A stretch of 64,000 bases of DNA from Larimichthys crocea (GCF_000972845.2 NC_040016.1:2004701-2068700), one strand, 5' to 3'; shown: positions 33,601 to 47,184, counted from the first letter of the stretch. Numbers and translations: made by a program. The notes: generated by a model from the sequence alone, not told the origin.

Positions 33601-36600
33601 GAGACTCGTGAAGAAATGGAGGCAAAGCACCACAGAGAAGCTGCTGAGAAGGCACAGGCCGAGCTGCTGTGTCAACATGCAGACCAACAGGTAATAATGA
33701 CAGTAATGACATTTGTTTCAGTATTTGCCTTATGTATTTTCTACCTTTTTTAAAAGCACAGCAAATAATAACTTAAATAACAAAGATATGTAAACGTTTT
33801 GGGGAAGTAATGTTTTTTTCTTGGATCCAAGAGAATCCTGTTTATCCATTTATTGCTTTCATTACATGCTGTCACTAAACTGTAAACCTCAAACTGTCAT
33901 GTGACCAGGAGCTCCTCCACTGCAGTGTCCTCCTGGAGAAGCTACACAAGCTGAGCCAGAATCAGCTTCAGCGCATACTGCTGGTCCGACATGAAGAGGC
34001 CTCCGCAAAGGTCCAGAGGCAAATCATTGAGTGGCGCCGGGTGGAACTGCACAAGATTTTCTCTGAGGAACTGGAGGAGGCCACCAGGATGGGCGAGCTA
34101 GAAAAGAGCACAGCCAAAAGTCTTCAGCATGATTACTTTGCCTGTCAAGTAAGCAAGCAAGACCTCATTATTTTCTTCTTCTTTTCGGGCAATCAGTACT
34201 TCTCGTGTAAACATTTAAATTACATTATGGGACATGTCCTTCTCTGTTCTGTCCAGGATCATCTAGAGGAGGTGTTGGATGTGGTCCTTGCCAACCAGCG
34301 CTATGTGCTCGCTGAACGCCATGCGCAGAGGAAGTTCTTGGTGCACAGCCTTCACAGCCTCAACAGCCTGATTTCTGACACCTTCTCCAGCACCTCCAGC
34401 AATTTGGACAGCTGGTTCACTCACATCAAGAGGTTGGTACCTATTGTAGTTACCAACAGGGGCATCAAGTAAACTTTGTAGCAGTATGACCAAACATTTT
34501 TAAAAATGTAATGTGATGTGCTTCTGTTTGTAATTTAAAATGTATAATGGGATCATTTTACAGCTGCTTTAAACAAACGTAGGAGCAGAGTTGCCTTTTA
34601 ACCTGCCATGCTTTATTCTCTCCACCAGAGGGAGCACTGTGCCTGCAGAGCAGATTGACCAGCTACAGGAGAAAGCCCAAAAAGAGTTGGTGATGGTGAG
34701 GCAGAGACTGGACGAGGCGCTAAGCCAAGAGAGGAGAGCCATGCGCTGTGGACTCATCAAGAAGCGGCGGGAGCTCATCTCTGACATGGTGATAAGCTCA
34801 TGCTTATTTAGGATGTTACAACACCTGCATTATGTGCCCATTGTGGATTGATACCACATTAAATACTCCAACTGTAATTATTCTTCCTGCCATCTCCAGC
34901 TGCAGATCCAAAAACAGAGACAGAAGGATCTGTCGGGTCTGTCTAAGGGTCTGGAGGGAAAGATAGATGTAGCCCAGCACCTACACTGTTGGCAGAACTT
35001 ACTGACGGCTCACAGTTTGGAGCTGGCAGAGCTCATCAACAACCTAGATGAGGAGGCTGCTGCAGACATCCGCAAGGTGCAATCAGCTTCATTCATGTAA
35101 TGAAAACACACACACAAATATATCATTGATTGAGTTTGATTAACAACATGTCTTGATCCTCTATAGGTGACCATGCGTGTGATCCAGGGTGCCATAACTG
35201 AAGTCAAAACCATCCAGCCCTCTGCAACCCAGGCCCTGCTAACACTACTGCCTCCTGGGACACAGTGCTCCCTCCTGCAGGTAGAACCAGAGGCAGGACC
35301 AGGACAAGTCCAGGGACAAGGAGCAAGCACCCTCCTGCAGCATCAGGAAAAGTTGCACCAGGAAGGCAAGGCAGCATTACGCACCCTAAGCTGCACCAGG
35401 GAGGCTCTGCGGGATGTCATGGAGAGGGAGCTGCAGGAGCAGAGGGAACTCAGGGCGCACTGCAGAGCTTTCTTCAGGTCAGTGATATTATAACACTTTT
35501 AATAACCTTTGATTTCAGGGGATTCCGAGTCCTATGTGTGTTTATCTGTCTTCCTCTTGGCCCAGTCGTTTGTGTTCGTCCCAGTTGACTCTGTGTGAAG
35601 ACGACCAGCTCAGGATGAAACTAGAGTTTCAGAAGTGTCTGTCTGTGATGGACCGCTGCCTGGTGCTGCCCCATGCTGTCTCCAGAACCAAACTCCAATC
35701 CGCTCTGGCAGCTTGGAGAAAGGAGAGCGAGCAACAGATGGTGAGCACAGAATCACACACCATTGATTTTAGTTGATATGTTCTTAAAACCTCTTTGTGT
35801 AGGATTAGAAAACATCTGACTCTGGGTAGTGATCTACTAAAAAGTCACAGTGCCAGATAGAAAAGCTTTTGGAATAATATTTGTCACCTTTTTATAGGTC
35901 ATAGCACTGAATCACTGATATTAGATTATGAACAACGTTAATAATAAAAATCATTGAGAATACTAGATAAAAGGAGCCACATCATTGAATGAGTGTACAC
36001 GAGCATGGTGGTGGGAACATTCACAGATATATGTCTCTGTGCTATCTTTGATGATGTAAATACTTTTTAATCTCTTCATGATATGATTATGAAGGTAATT
36101 CAAAATGCAGAACCCACTTGTCACTTGTAACAACATCAAGCGATAATGGTGCATTTAATGTTTTCTCAATAAACCATGGTAACCACCAGTGCAAACCACA
36201 CTGCGATCAGCCTCAGTTGTGCGGCTGCTGGACGAGTACACATTGTTATTCAGAAAGGGCTCCACAGCGTGGTTTCATTTCTAATACTAATAACGACATG
36301 TTTGGAGTCATTTCCCAACCACCTTATGGATATTGTGGTTTTTGCAGGCGAATATGCAATCCAAGGGGAAAGCTGGCGAGGCCAGAACGAAAACAGACAC
36401 ATCTGACCTGCAGCTATTCCAGACCAGGCTTGAGGACAGAATCCAGCTGTTTGAGAAGGAGAAGGAGAAGGAGATGGAGAGCAGTGTCATGAACAAAGTA
36501 AAGTTGTGTTCTTAGTGATTACTTCTTTATTATTAGTCACTATTAAGTGCATAAAGTTACTGAAAGGCAGGAAGGGGATTAAGTGCATTAATCTCATTCA

Positions 36601-39600
36601 GTAGCAGAAGCTATACTTCCTGAATAAACGACTATCTATGTTAAAGTTCAATGTCTACGTTACACATAAGGTGGTTTGAGTTCATGCAAGATGACTATAA
36701 TACATCCATTCCAATTTTGGCAGGTGATGGAGGAGATGCGGGTGGAGAGAGAGGATGATCTGCGCTCTCAGGCTGACAGCCTGGCAATGCAGATGGCCAC
36801 CATCCACTACCAGAAGGCTGAGAGGAAGACGAAGGTCTTGGAGACCTCCAGAGCAATGCTCACTCTGCACAGCCTGCTCATTCAGCAGCTCAGAGAGAGG
36901 AAAAGCCTGGAGAGACAAGACATGGCCAAGAGTATACAAAACCACTGCTTGGTAGGAAATGTTTGACTCCTGTTAACCCCGATATTGCTTTGGGTTTCCT
37001 CTGAGACTTCTCACAAAACTTTGTAGACTTTTATTAGCGTAATTTACTCTTCCCACAGGGCCTAGAAGAAGCAGAACAGCAGCTTCAGAAGGAGAGGACA
37101 GAGTTGGATGGCCTGCAGATGTCTCAGTCCAGCATCAAGTCAAATCCAACACAGAAAGAGGACTATGATGAGGGAGAGGAGGACAGTGAGCAGGAGAGGC
37201 TGTTTCAGCTGCGGCAGGATTGCAGGATGACGTCCATCCTCCAGGAGGCACTCTATAAGTGTGAGGAGGTCTTCACACTGTTGGCAGAGAGGTGAGCTGT
37301 CACATCAGTTTTATCTCAGGAGGAATAAGGAATGTTGTGGATCGACACGGACCATTCAATTTCACAATGTTTTCAGGTCACAAGGAATGACTGCCAACAA
37401 TCAAGCCATAGAAGATTTAAAAGAACAAATGGGGCTCAAAAGACTCTATGCAAACTGTGACCAGGTCTGAATTTCTATTTTTCCAATGTTGTATTTAACG
37501 GAAGCGTATTAATGGAATGGAAAAATACAAAGACATCCGTGCTTCTGTGTGTCAGTGAAAGCAGAGAAAATCTGTATCTAAGATGTGTGTGCTGCACTTC
37601 CTCTCAGGATCTGGAATTTGCGTCTCGGCTGGTGAAGCAGAGTCAGGTGTCTGCAGAGGTTCTCCTGGAAGCCCTGCGTCTCCTGCTGCCCACCCTTCCT
37701 GAAAGTGAACTCCTTTCCATTACCGATGCCCTCTGTCCCAAACAACACACTGTTTCATCATGTACAGAGCAGGAACACTCGGGGTAAGAACCAGGTTCAG
37801 TGTTTTGGCTACTGGCAAACATTCATGAGTTGAACACATTGTACGATCACTTTAGATGTGTGTGTGTGTGTTAAGAAACACACACACACACACAACAAGA
37901 AAGAAAGAAAATATCTGTATAGAAAATTTGTTTTTAGAGAGATAATTGATTTACAGGTACAAAGCTTCAAAGCTATGTCAGGATTATGTCTGTAAATTCA
38001 ATTCAATTTTATTTATATAGCGCCATATCATAACAAAAGTCAAACCTCATGACACTTTTCATGCAGAGCAGGTCTAGACCGTACTCTTTATAATATTATT
38101 TACAGAGACCCAACAGTTCCACAAAGAGCAAGCACTGTGGCACAGTGGCGAGGAAAAAACAGGCAGAAACCTCGGGCAGACCCAAGCTCATTGGTAAACA
38201 GTCATCCACCACGACTGGTTGAATTAAAGATAGAGAGGGGCAGATAGAGAGAGAGGTGTGGAGGGGGTAGACCGATAAATAGACAGAGATAGAGAAAGAC
38301 ATATGCACAGCAGCAGCAAAACATTAACTATCTATAAACTGTAATGGATAATATATGTAGTGGACTTTGTGCAGAACCTGTGTGAGAAACATGCATTAAT
38401 GAGACATGTATGTTTACAGATGGTGAGAGAGAGATTTAATGATGACAGGACTTTAAAATGTGCATGTCATGAAACTCTGCACTTATTTGGACTACCGCAT
38501 AATATAATTATTACTTACAGAACGTTGCTGTTTTACTAAAAATGGCATGGCAATTGTCCATCTGGCTCTTCCAACTTGCAAATAAGGGTTTGTTTGGTTA
38601 CCAACTAATGTGCAAAGCCAACAAAAGCCCTTTGTCATGCGCTGGTCTCCTAGTTCATGAAAAGAACCGCTTGAATACAGCGAAAACCTTTTTGCCCAAA
38701 GTGCGCAGCCAGGGTCTCTGCTATTCAAGTTCTGTGGTTTTAGAAAGTAGTTTTCTGAGCAAAGTCACTGATTAAATAAAAGCAGCGCTGAAACACAGCA
38801 ACTGGCTGAAACAAACCCATCTGCAAGCATTGTCTTCATTTTCAACAACAAATACTGTTTGAGCCCAGTTCCACCAGAGTCCTTTACCCTGAGCCAAGAT
38901 GGAGAGATAAATGATTTTACTCATCATTTAATTTCCCTCTTCCTGATACACTGGAGCACTCATGTCTGTCCCCCGCTGAGTTTGGATTACTTTACTGATG
39001 AATAATGTCTCATGCATGAGGTCTCTTTGGATCGGAGCTGTCTGGCCAAAGGACAAGGGAATGAAAATGCTGAGTTTGGAACAATATGTGAGCCATGTGT
39101 TTCCTTTTTCTTTTTAAGCTCTTTTGTTCCTGCGTTTTGTTTGCAGAATAGACTTTACCCATTCTCTAGAAACGTTTTAAATCTTACTAATTGAATTCAA
39201 GTAAACAGTGGAATGTAAACCTTATTTGTATTTTTAATATGTAGCAGCAGTAACATTAAATTACAGAAGAAGAATTTGAGAAGTTGTTGGATCTGACTAG
39301 CCAAGGCTGGATTGTCGATATGATTTTTAAAAATCAAATCACTTTATTTACGTTGATATTAAACTGCTCTTAATATTTTAGGAATTATGTTTATCTGATT
39401 TATCTTCATCATCTGATTTTGACTGGAAAAGTACAAACAGACATCAGCTAGATATGTTTCAAAGGTCCAGTGTGTAAGATTTATTAGAGAATAGGGCAAA
39501 TATGGAATATAATATGCATAACTATGTTTGTGTTAGTGTAAAATCAACTGAAAATAAGAATCATTATGTTTTGTAACCTTAGAATGAGCCTTTTATTTCT

Positions 39601-41376
39601 ACAGACACTGCAGATCCTCTTCCATGTTGAACTGCTATGTTTCTACAGTAGAGCGGGCAAACCAAACTCAGGCTCATTTAGGTTTTTCGTGTGTTTTGCA
39701 GCCACTGTAGTTTTTCCTTCACGCTAGGAAGGAGAGGGTGAATCGACAGGGTTGTAATCAGCAACTTCACTGCCCGACGCCACTTAATCCTACATACTGG
39801 TCCTTTTAACATTTACAAATATACATTCAGACCCCTTGTTGATGAAGTACCTATATACAAGATACATTTTTCCATTTAAATGTATATAGGCAAACATTAA
39901 ACGCTGTAATACATCAAGTTTATCTCAAATTTAAAATTTCATTGCAAGTACGTCTTTCATCCACTTCTGTTCTGTGCCCTCCTGCTCCTTGGCATTCTTC
40001 AGTGTACTGCATGTAACCTCCCATCAGTTACTGTACGCTCTCTGACATTTGTAGGTAAGTATTGTTAGGGGTGGTGATTTCAGTGCCTGTTCCATATGTA
40101 ATCAAACACCAGTAACCTGTGAAATAACCTGAAGGTAATGAAATAACATCTGTTAGTCCGACTGACAGACAATATTCTTTTTCTTTTTTGCTTTTGTGAA
40201 CATTGTAATCAGTTGACAGACACTATGTTTTATGTGTTTTTAAAAATGTAGTACAGTGCAAGAAATTCACATAAACAAGACGATGCACATGATTTACTGT
40301 TTCTGCAGGAAAATGCTCTGCCCATGAAATAGTTTATATATTTTTTTATTTTTAAGCAACATTTTGGAGGATATCTGGAATATTAATAATATTAATTAAG
40401 AAATAGCATTTGGAAGTGTCTGTGTTAATTAATTATTTGACAGGCCTAACATGCTGTACCCTATTAGGAAAGCGATTCAATATTTAATCTAATGGGGGGA
40501 AAAAACACAAAGCTCTCCCTCTAAAGTAAACTAATGAAAAGTTAGTACAGCATTTAAGATAGCCTATAACTGTTTGTTTCTGATGAAAGCCAAAGCACAG
40601 ATTGTATCACAGTTACCAGCTTTAAAATTTGTTGATGACTCTTTGACCAGGTGTGCCGGGGGTTTAAACAGACTTCTACCTGTCAAACTGAGAGAAGACG
40701 TGATGCATAAAAATATGCTAAATATGCCAAGCTGCACTGTGGAAAGAGAGAGGTGAGTGCTACTCTACTAGCTGCTATATAAAGACTTGCTGTTACACCA
40801 TCATCAAGACTAATTTGTGGTCTAATGAGCTACATCATAGACCAATCTTTTATTGTGTAATATGCCTTTTATCAGTTACATGGCTGGGTTGCAGTGACAC
40901 AGGCATGAGGTTAGTACTTTAACACTCCAATCCCACTAACAACAGCTCCTTTGTCCTCCAAATCTCACAGACTCCAGGAAAAGAGGCAAAGTCTGATGGA
41001 AAAACTGCTCCCCAGATCCCGTCTCCCGGTTCCAAGAGATGTTGCACCACTGCTGGTTGAAGAGAAAAGAGAGGAAGACGGTTTTACCAAAGCACAGCAG
41101 TCTATTTATAAATCAAGCGCAGTTACACAGCAGCACAGTGACACTGCAAAAGAGAGGCTTGTGGACACAGCGAGTGAAGCGTTACACAGCACAGCAGAGA
41201 AATACGCAACAACTGCATCTGCCAGCCCACAGGGCAACCCTCCTACTGGAGAAAGGTTGTTTGTGTTTAGGGATCCACCTGAATCATGCGAGTGTGTGGA
41301 TGCTCCTAAAAGAAAAAGGAAAAGGAACTTTCTCAACCTGAAGAAAGGCTCAGTGGCTCCAACAAACCTAGTTTGA
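30616..41376 (+). CDS. evc2: EVC2 (limbin), EVC ciliary complex subunit 2, about 1379 aa
   Basis: Exons: 30616-30864, 31054-31129, 31456-31637, 31943-31999, 32117-32303, 32393-32493, 32623-32688, 32825-32959, 33139-33278, 33366-33690, 33909-34148, 34257-34432, 34629-34788, 34900-35076, 35167-35477, 35566-35740, 36348-36497, 36724-36951, 37059-37291, 37377-37464, 37608-37783, 40651-40752, 40971-41376. All phases close; human EVC2 is 1308 aa. EVC2 binds EVC and recruits it to the ciliary base for Hedgehog output. Visible: a hydrophobic N-terminus (signal or anchor), an extracellular part with several N-glycosylation sequons, a membrane segment at about 315-340 (FVVGFFVTLVLLSLGFLAM), long coiled coils, and a conserved C-terminal GERLFVFRDP...KRNFLNLKK matching human GEKLFIFRNP...KKNFLNAKK. 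Exon 1 is the least certain: it was chosen because its frame, donor and phase fit exon 2, but it shows little similarity to the human N-terminus. Confidence 0.93.
37856..37895. repeat. (TG)n-(CA)n inverted microsatellite
   Basis: A (TG)n run is followed after about 8 bases by a (CA)n run. The two are reverse complements and could fold into a hairpin. Located in the last long intron of evc2. Confidence 0.85.
37997..38330. repeat. Dispersed teleost repeat
   Basis: Begins ATTTTATTTATATAGCGCCA and contains CACAGTGGCGAGGAAAAA and GAAACCTCGGGCAGA. These phrases recur throughout teleost genomes. Class and ends are not clear; no target-site duplication was identified. Confidence 0.6.
39461..39806. 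mobile_element. 346-bp MITE with about 20-bp imperfect terminal inverted repeats
   Basis: The left end AAAGGTCCAGTGTGTAAGAT and the reverse complement of the right end (AAAGGACCAGTATGTAGGAT) match at 17 of 20 positions. There is no coding frame. A target-site duplication is not obvious. It is in the 2.9-kb intron 21 of evc2. Confidence 0.75.
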
Positions 41377-42330
41377 CCCTTACAGACATTATCTTTTTAA
41401 CGATGGTACATTTTGATGTTATATGATAAATCATAATAAGTCAATGGCTTTACTATGTAGCAACAACAACAAAAAAATGCTTTTTCTAAATGTATGTAGT
41501 ATCTGGCTTTGTTTTTAAGTAAAGGCAGCTGAATTGTGGTCAACAGTTTATTTCTTTTCAAATGGTCTTGTCTTGACATCGTTTTAATGGTGGGAAAACT
41601 GTACTAAAGTAAAGTACATATTCACAAATATACACTTTTAAAATGAAGACTGTGAAGATTTTCAGTTGTCTAGTTCATCTTTCTTTCAGAAGAGTTACAT
41701 CCGGAGCAGCTGGATTTGTTTGGATCTAAAATACAGATTTAAATATTCTCAAAATAGCACAGTTCTATCCTTTTCCTGTAATATCGGGGTGTACTCCAAA
41801 CATTGGTGTCAAACACTATTATTCATGTTCAAACTCCAGATATAATTGTGTTTTTATGTTTTGTTTTGGGGTTTTTTAAGAGTGTAAACCTCCCTAAACA
41901 CTCAAGATACACAGGTACATGAAATGATGAATATTTCATTTGAAACAGTTTCCTGGAAATATTCCTGGAACATCTCGGGTTCCCCTGCATGACTCCAAAT
42001 CAAACTCCCTCACTGATAATATCCTGTTTTTGGGAACTATCAAACCCAAAAATCACGTGGGGAAAAAACACAACAAAATATTTGGCTGTGTTTATCAGAA
42101 GGTGAAGTTCAGTTATCCCTGGTATTTGGAGCATGCATGAACAAAGGATTTGTTCTCCCAAACACAGCAGACCCCAAATGTTTTCCTCAGCCTCGCTGCG
42201 CTTCCACGTCATCGTCCATCATTTTTTTTTTCTTCCCTCGACCACTCCATCCTTTAAAACTGCTGCAAGTCCTCCACTTAACTATTTGCACCACTGTTCA
42301 GCGGCTGGAAGCAGAGTTATTGTAGCCGAC
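41377..42330. other. Short evc2-cytl1 intergenic region
   Basis: This interval of about 950 bp must hold the evc2 3'UTR and the cytl1 promoter and 5'UTR. No further gene fits. In human, STK32B lies between the two orthologues. Confidence 0.6.
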
Positions 42331-43881
42331 ATGAGGCTGGGTCTCGCCACTCTCGTGTGTTTCTTCAGCTTTGTGTGGCTGTCGGACTGCGCTCCTCCGA
42401 CCTGCTACTCCAGAGCGCTCGACCTGAGCAAAGAAGTCATGGCTCTGCTGGATAAAATACACACGTACCATCGCACGGTGAGCCCTTTATTTCATTGTCA
42501 CATTCTGCAGACGAGACCGTGTTAACCATTTTAGACTTCTGTTTTCTGTGTCATGTCTTCTAATCATGATGTTTGTCGGGTTGCAGAAAGTGTGCGCCGA
42601 GGTTCTTCCTACGATCTTCATTGATGTGCATGTAAGTTTCTAACAGTGAGGTAATGCATATGATGTGGGGACACATGGGGGGTGCTGAAGGGGTTTTGGG
42701 GGATTCCCAGGAAATTTGGGATAATTGCATATCACATTTTTAAACACTTTTCCCTCCCCGATAACATTTTAATTTCAGTTAGATAAGAGTAAGTAAAGTC
42801 AACCCTTAGAGCCTCAATGTTTCTCCTCCTACTATTTCCTGTCATGTTTCTTATTAGCTTCAGATAAAGATGTACTACGCATTTTCCTTTTCAGAATAAT
42901 CTGGACTATGTGGAAAAATAAGATTTATTTGAAGTGAATTGTTGAAGTCACAATTTATAATGGATTATACATACATTTTAAAATGTATGTTCACCTAGGG
43001 GGGAAAAAGGCATTTTACCATAATTGTGAAAGTGCCAAATATGATGTGTCATTACAGAACAGTAACACATCTAACCAGTGTAATGTTTGAGGTTTTTGGT
43101 GAAACTGACAGCGACTATGAGCTCACAACAGCCTCGTGACTAATGAGTAACACGGGTTAAAAGGGAAACAACAAAGATTTGATTTTTTTTGTGTTCAAAA
43201 AGACCAGGGCTAACTATCTGGTGACTGACAGCGAGGTAGACCAATTGGTTTGTGTCCAAACCTCACTTAAACAGTGGTCTGGACACAGGCGGCCTGGTGA
43301 GACTGATTCATTTAATATAAAATCAATGCAGGAAAAGCTTTCACTCTGAATAGAAAGACAATTCAGTTCATTTTGTACTGTGACAAAATCTCACCTGATA
43401 TGCGTCCATTGTATGTATGTTTACAGGTTTCTGAGAATATTTCAGTACCCTAGATTTAGAAATGTGTACAATCAAGTCCCTGACCAACAGTCTGTAAATA
43501 CTGTCATGCAAAAACAAAGTTTTATCTTTCTAGAACTCGTGCATCACAACCAAGCTCCGTGACTTTCTCTATGTGGTGCTGAACCATCCTAACCAGTACT
43601 GCAGAGACCGTCCCAGAATGGTGCTGCTGAAACGTAAAATCCAGAACTTGTACAAAATTATCACCACAATTTGTTATCGGGTAAGGACACCTGAAACCTC
43701 TGCACTGTTTTTCACCTCAAGACTCTTGTTTTCAGGCTTAAGTGGTGTAACCTTATACATGTTTCTGTTTGGTTGGCAGGACCTGGTATCTTTCACACAC
43801 GACTGTGAGGCTATTGATACTGGACACGTTACCCCTTACTATGCAGAGGACAGGCTTCAGCTACTGCAAGAGGACAGATGA
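42331..43881 (+). CDS. cytl1: Cytokine-like protein 1, 146 aa, secreted
   Basis: Exons: 42331-42477, 42587-42631, 43534-43680 and 43780-43881, total 441 nt with stop. CYTL1 is a small secreted protein expressed in cartilage and haematopoietic progenitors; its receptor relations are debated. Visible: an N-terminal signal peptide (hydrophobic core ATLVCFFSFVWLS, cleavage near residue 20), the conserved PPTCYSR motif, and six cysteines in the mature part (25, 52, 67, 87, 111, 122) as in human CYTL1. Blocks LPTIFIDVHNSC, KLRDF, and TICYRDLVSFTHDCEAI align with human LPRLYLDIHNYC, KLRDF and NSFCRRDLVFLLDDCNAL. Human CYTL1 is 136 aa. The start is the first ATG with a signal peptide. It follows evc2 in the same orientation. 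Confidence 0.95.
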
Positions 43882-44185
43882 GCAACACACAGAGCAGATG
43901 ACCAATCATTGGTCCGTCACATTCATAAAAACACATATGCAGAATGGTAAAGCATGCACAATACACACCACAGTCTGCACTGCATTAGGATGCATCATAG
44001 GCAACACACATAATGATGTTTCATGTTGTACCAAGTTGGCTCTGCGTTAGCTGCAGACTCATGTTAGTAGACATGTGTGGCTACATTCCAGCAAGGAGTG
44101 CAGAACTTTCCACAGGAAATTTGCTGAATGCCAACCATGCCGAAGTAAACCTTGAAATAATAAACCAATAAGAGATGCTTGTGAG
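43882..44185 (+). other. cytl1: cytl1 3' untranslated region with AATAAA
   Basis: An AATAAA signal at 44159-44164 lies 278 bp after the stop codon and gives a short 3'UTR. Another AATAAA near 44566 would give a longer one. Confidence 0.5.
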
Positions 44186-45611
44186 CCAGGCTTAACCGCT
44201 GCTTACTTACCAGGGCTGATCAAAGCTTCTTGTGTCATTAAGAGTAATATGTTGTGTTGCTATAACCCTTGGTCTGACTAACATGCCTTAAAGGAGCACT
44301 GTACAGTATTTTCTAAAACATGGCGATTGAAAAAATGTTATGCAAGAAGTTGATGTCCAAAGCATTGCTTTCTCACACTTGTACGCTGTGTTCCCTCAGA
44401 GTTTTCTCATATAGAAAGCTTTTATAACTTGTTTATTCCAAAATAGTTAGGATAGTGCTGTTTCAAAGCAGAATAGATAATAGAGCCATCACTGACATAA
44501 ACTTATTAGAAACATGCCTGTTTTTATGCATACTTAATGACGATCTGTATACGTCTACCATTATGTAATAAAATCTCTTTATGTATCAGCTCATTTTATC
44601 GTCTGACGTTATTTCCAAAATGTCTGCCAGTTGATTCTGGGAAAGGCCACACAAAACTACTGAGACCAAAGTGGCTCATATCCAGTCTGTGAATCAGCAT
44701 GATCTATTCTTTTCTAAAATTTAAAACGAGAGTGAGGTTATTTTCACCCTGATTTTCACTCAGCATGTGTCAATTATGTATTCATTTTATTTTTTATAGA
44801 AACAGTATGTATGTCGCTGCTAAACTAAAGTACAGTTGTATTTTAAGTAACCATTGTTTGGGCAAAAGCAAAAAAGTATTTTATTTCCACAAAGACAATA
44901 AATCTAAATGAAGACGTGATTGAACTGCAAGTGAAGCAAAGTGGCTTTTACATAAACCACAGGCTCTGCACGCTCAGGGGACAAAAACAGAATTAAATAT
45001 TAACTCACGGTGTGAGTGTTTTGTTTTTTTGTTAAGCATCATTGTTTTCTCGAGCATTAGAGCTCTCTCACATGTAACGGTGCATTTGCCATTGTTTTGA
45101 GAACAGCAATGACTTGTTGGATTTGGAAACGAGTCTGCTGCTCTGATTATGTATGGCCTGTGCTGCCCTCTGTTGGCCAGACTCTATAATCTGCATCCAG
45201 AGGGCTATATCAGTGTATTCCATTCAGACATATTCAAAGTGCTCTGGTTTTGGACCATAAATATGTAATAACATGTTCTCGTTTTCTAAATGTTTGCTTT
45301 GTGTTTTGCAATGGAGAAAGTATTTCCATTTTACCTGACCTGTGTTGCCCTTTGCTCAACCCATAAAAGTGAATCCATGTTTTGAATAAATCTATGATGT
45401 AAGTGGTGTAAACCAGCCAGAAGTGAGTCAGCCTTGGGTTTGGCCCAGGCGGTGAAAGGCCCCTGGGCGACAGTCTCACTGGCTCTGTCGGTAAGTCCTC
45501 CTTTCTACATCAGTACCTGTGTGTTTACTTGTAGGGTCTTGAATTCAGGTAATTTGTCCCTGTGCACATTCAGACAACTTCTTGTCAAATTGTTGTGTGG
45601 CAATTCTGTGT
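44186..45611. other. Intergenic region downstream of cytl1
   Basis: No gene is seen. The only notable element is the CTCF-like motif at 45164-45176, listed separately. Confidence 0.5.
45164..45176 (-). promoter_or_regulatory. CTCF-like motif
   Basis: TGCCCTCTGTTGG on the plus strand matches 12 of 13 positions of the reverse CTCF core TGCCMYCTRSTGG, so the motif points to the minus strand. Confidence 0.35.
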
Positions 45612-45619
45612 GTTGTTGA

Positions 45620-47176
45620 CAGGGATGTCAACTACAAATACAAATACTTCGTTTCCTTACTTAATTAGAATTTTTAGGTATCTATACCGGAGTAATTATT
45701 TTTCAGCCGACTTTTTACTTCTACTCCTTACATTTTCACGCAATTATCTGTACTTTCTACAGCTTACATTTCAAAACAGCCTCGTTACTCTTAGAGGCGA
45801 CTTATGAGATCAGATTTTTACTGACAGATTGTCACACTCTACAGCCAATGGTATCGTTTACAGCGTGTGCGCGCCTGACCAATGACACTGTAATGACCCA
45901 CGCAGGGCGGCATCTAAACAGTATTATGGTAGTATGGACTCGTCGTGACTGCGTCACAGAGCTGTGACGTCATTTTGAGACTCAGTTAAAATTTAGTCAA
46001 CACGTGAGAACTCGTCTGATGCAGAGAGTCTGCTGTTGTGTGTCTTTTTAATTAGTATGAATGAAGCCTGATTGTACCTCAATGCTGAAATCTTGTATTA
46101 TAACATATAAAGCCCCAGAGCTTCTTTGATTATTAACAGTATGTAGTGATGCAGAAAGGTGAGAGCTCACCATCACACTGAAACTGTCACAAGGCTGCAA
46201 AAGTTGCTCTTATTGTTATTTCATCCTGGTGCTGTTTGGATGATGATGATGATGATGATGATGAGAAGAAGAAGTAGAACAATAACGTACTGAAGTTCTG
46301 TAGATGGTTAATTATTTGAAATAGTAAAACTTAAGACAAGCTTGGGGAAAAAAGTATCAGTTTGATTTCACAGATTAAAAATTGCATTGAAAAGACAATA
46401 AAGAATAGTATGAACAGAACAGCTGTTTAAAGAATCATCATGTAAAACACTGTTGGTCATATATTTAAACTTGATGTCTGCATTAGAGAACATGGTTATG
46501 AGTGCAGCGGGGCTGTAAATCTTATCTTATTTTCTTAGCATGTGTCAAGTAACGTTATCTGTAACATCTTTCACAAATTACAAATGGGGAGATCAGAATT
46601 ATTATTTTTCTGATTAATCACTTGGATTACTCATTGACAGCACTATACTGTATAGGGATGTTATACATAGCATAGCATGTATACTATTACAATACTTATA
46701 GGCATATAAGTAGTCATCATATCTTCCGCTCCATGAAACACACGGTGATGCTCAGTAGCACATATATAAATTATGGTTCTTTAATGTATTTGCAGTATAC
46801 TAACATGCATTAATTTTCATTGGGCATATATGAGGCTGAAACAGGCAGCCTAGTGCATCCCAAATTTTTCAACATTAACATTTTAATATAACATTATTGT
46901 CATTATGGCCTTTAAAAAAATATATGTTTTTTGGGGGGAGGTCGTGTAGTGCACTATAGGCCTCTGTGGCACAGGGCCTATAACATTTGATGTCTTTTAT
47001 TTTCTTTACATTACTTTTATTTTTATACTTTAAGTAGTTTTGAAGCCAGTACTTTTACACTTCTACTTGAGTAAAATGCCTGAGTTGATGCTTCAACTTC
47101 TACAGAAGTCTTTTTAAACCCCATACCCACTATACTTCTACTTGGGTAATGAAGGTGAATACTTCTGACACCTCTG
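45620..47176. mobile_element. 1557-bp non-autonomous hAT-type transposon with 8-bp TSD
   Basis: The left end CAGGGATGTCA and the reverse complement of the right end (CAGAGGTGTCA) match at 9 of 11 positions. The 8-bp repeat GTTGTTGA flanks both sides exactly (45612-45619 and 47177-47184), which is diagnostic of hAT insertion. Both ends carry the subterminal TACTTCTACT-type motifs seen in many fish hAT elements. No transposase frame is present, so it would need a helper. A (GAT)n run lies inside at 46239-46272. Confidence 0.93.
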
Positions 47177-47184
47177 GTTGTTGA

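Noticed and set aside
34622..34637. CTCF-like motif CCACCAGAGGGAGC
   Set aside because: It overlaps the acceptor and start of evc2 exon 13, where sequence is constrained by coding and splicing, and one core base is wrong.
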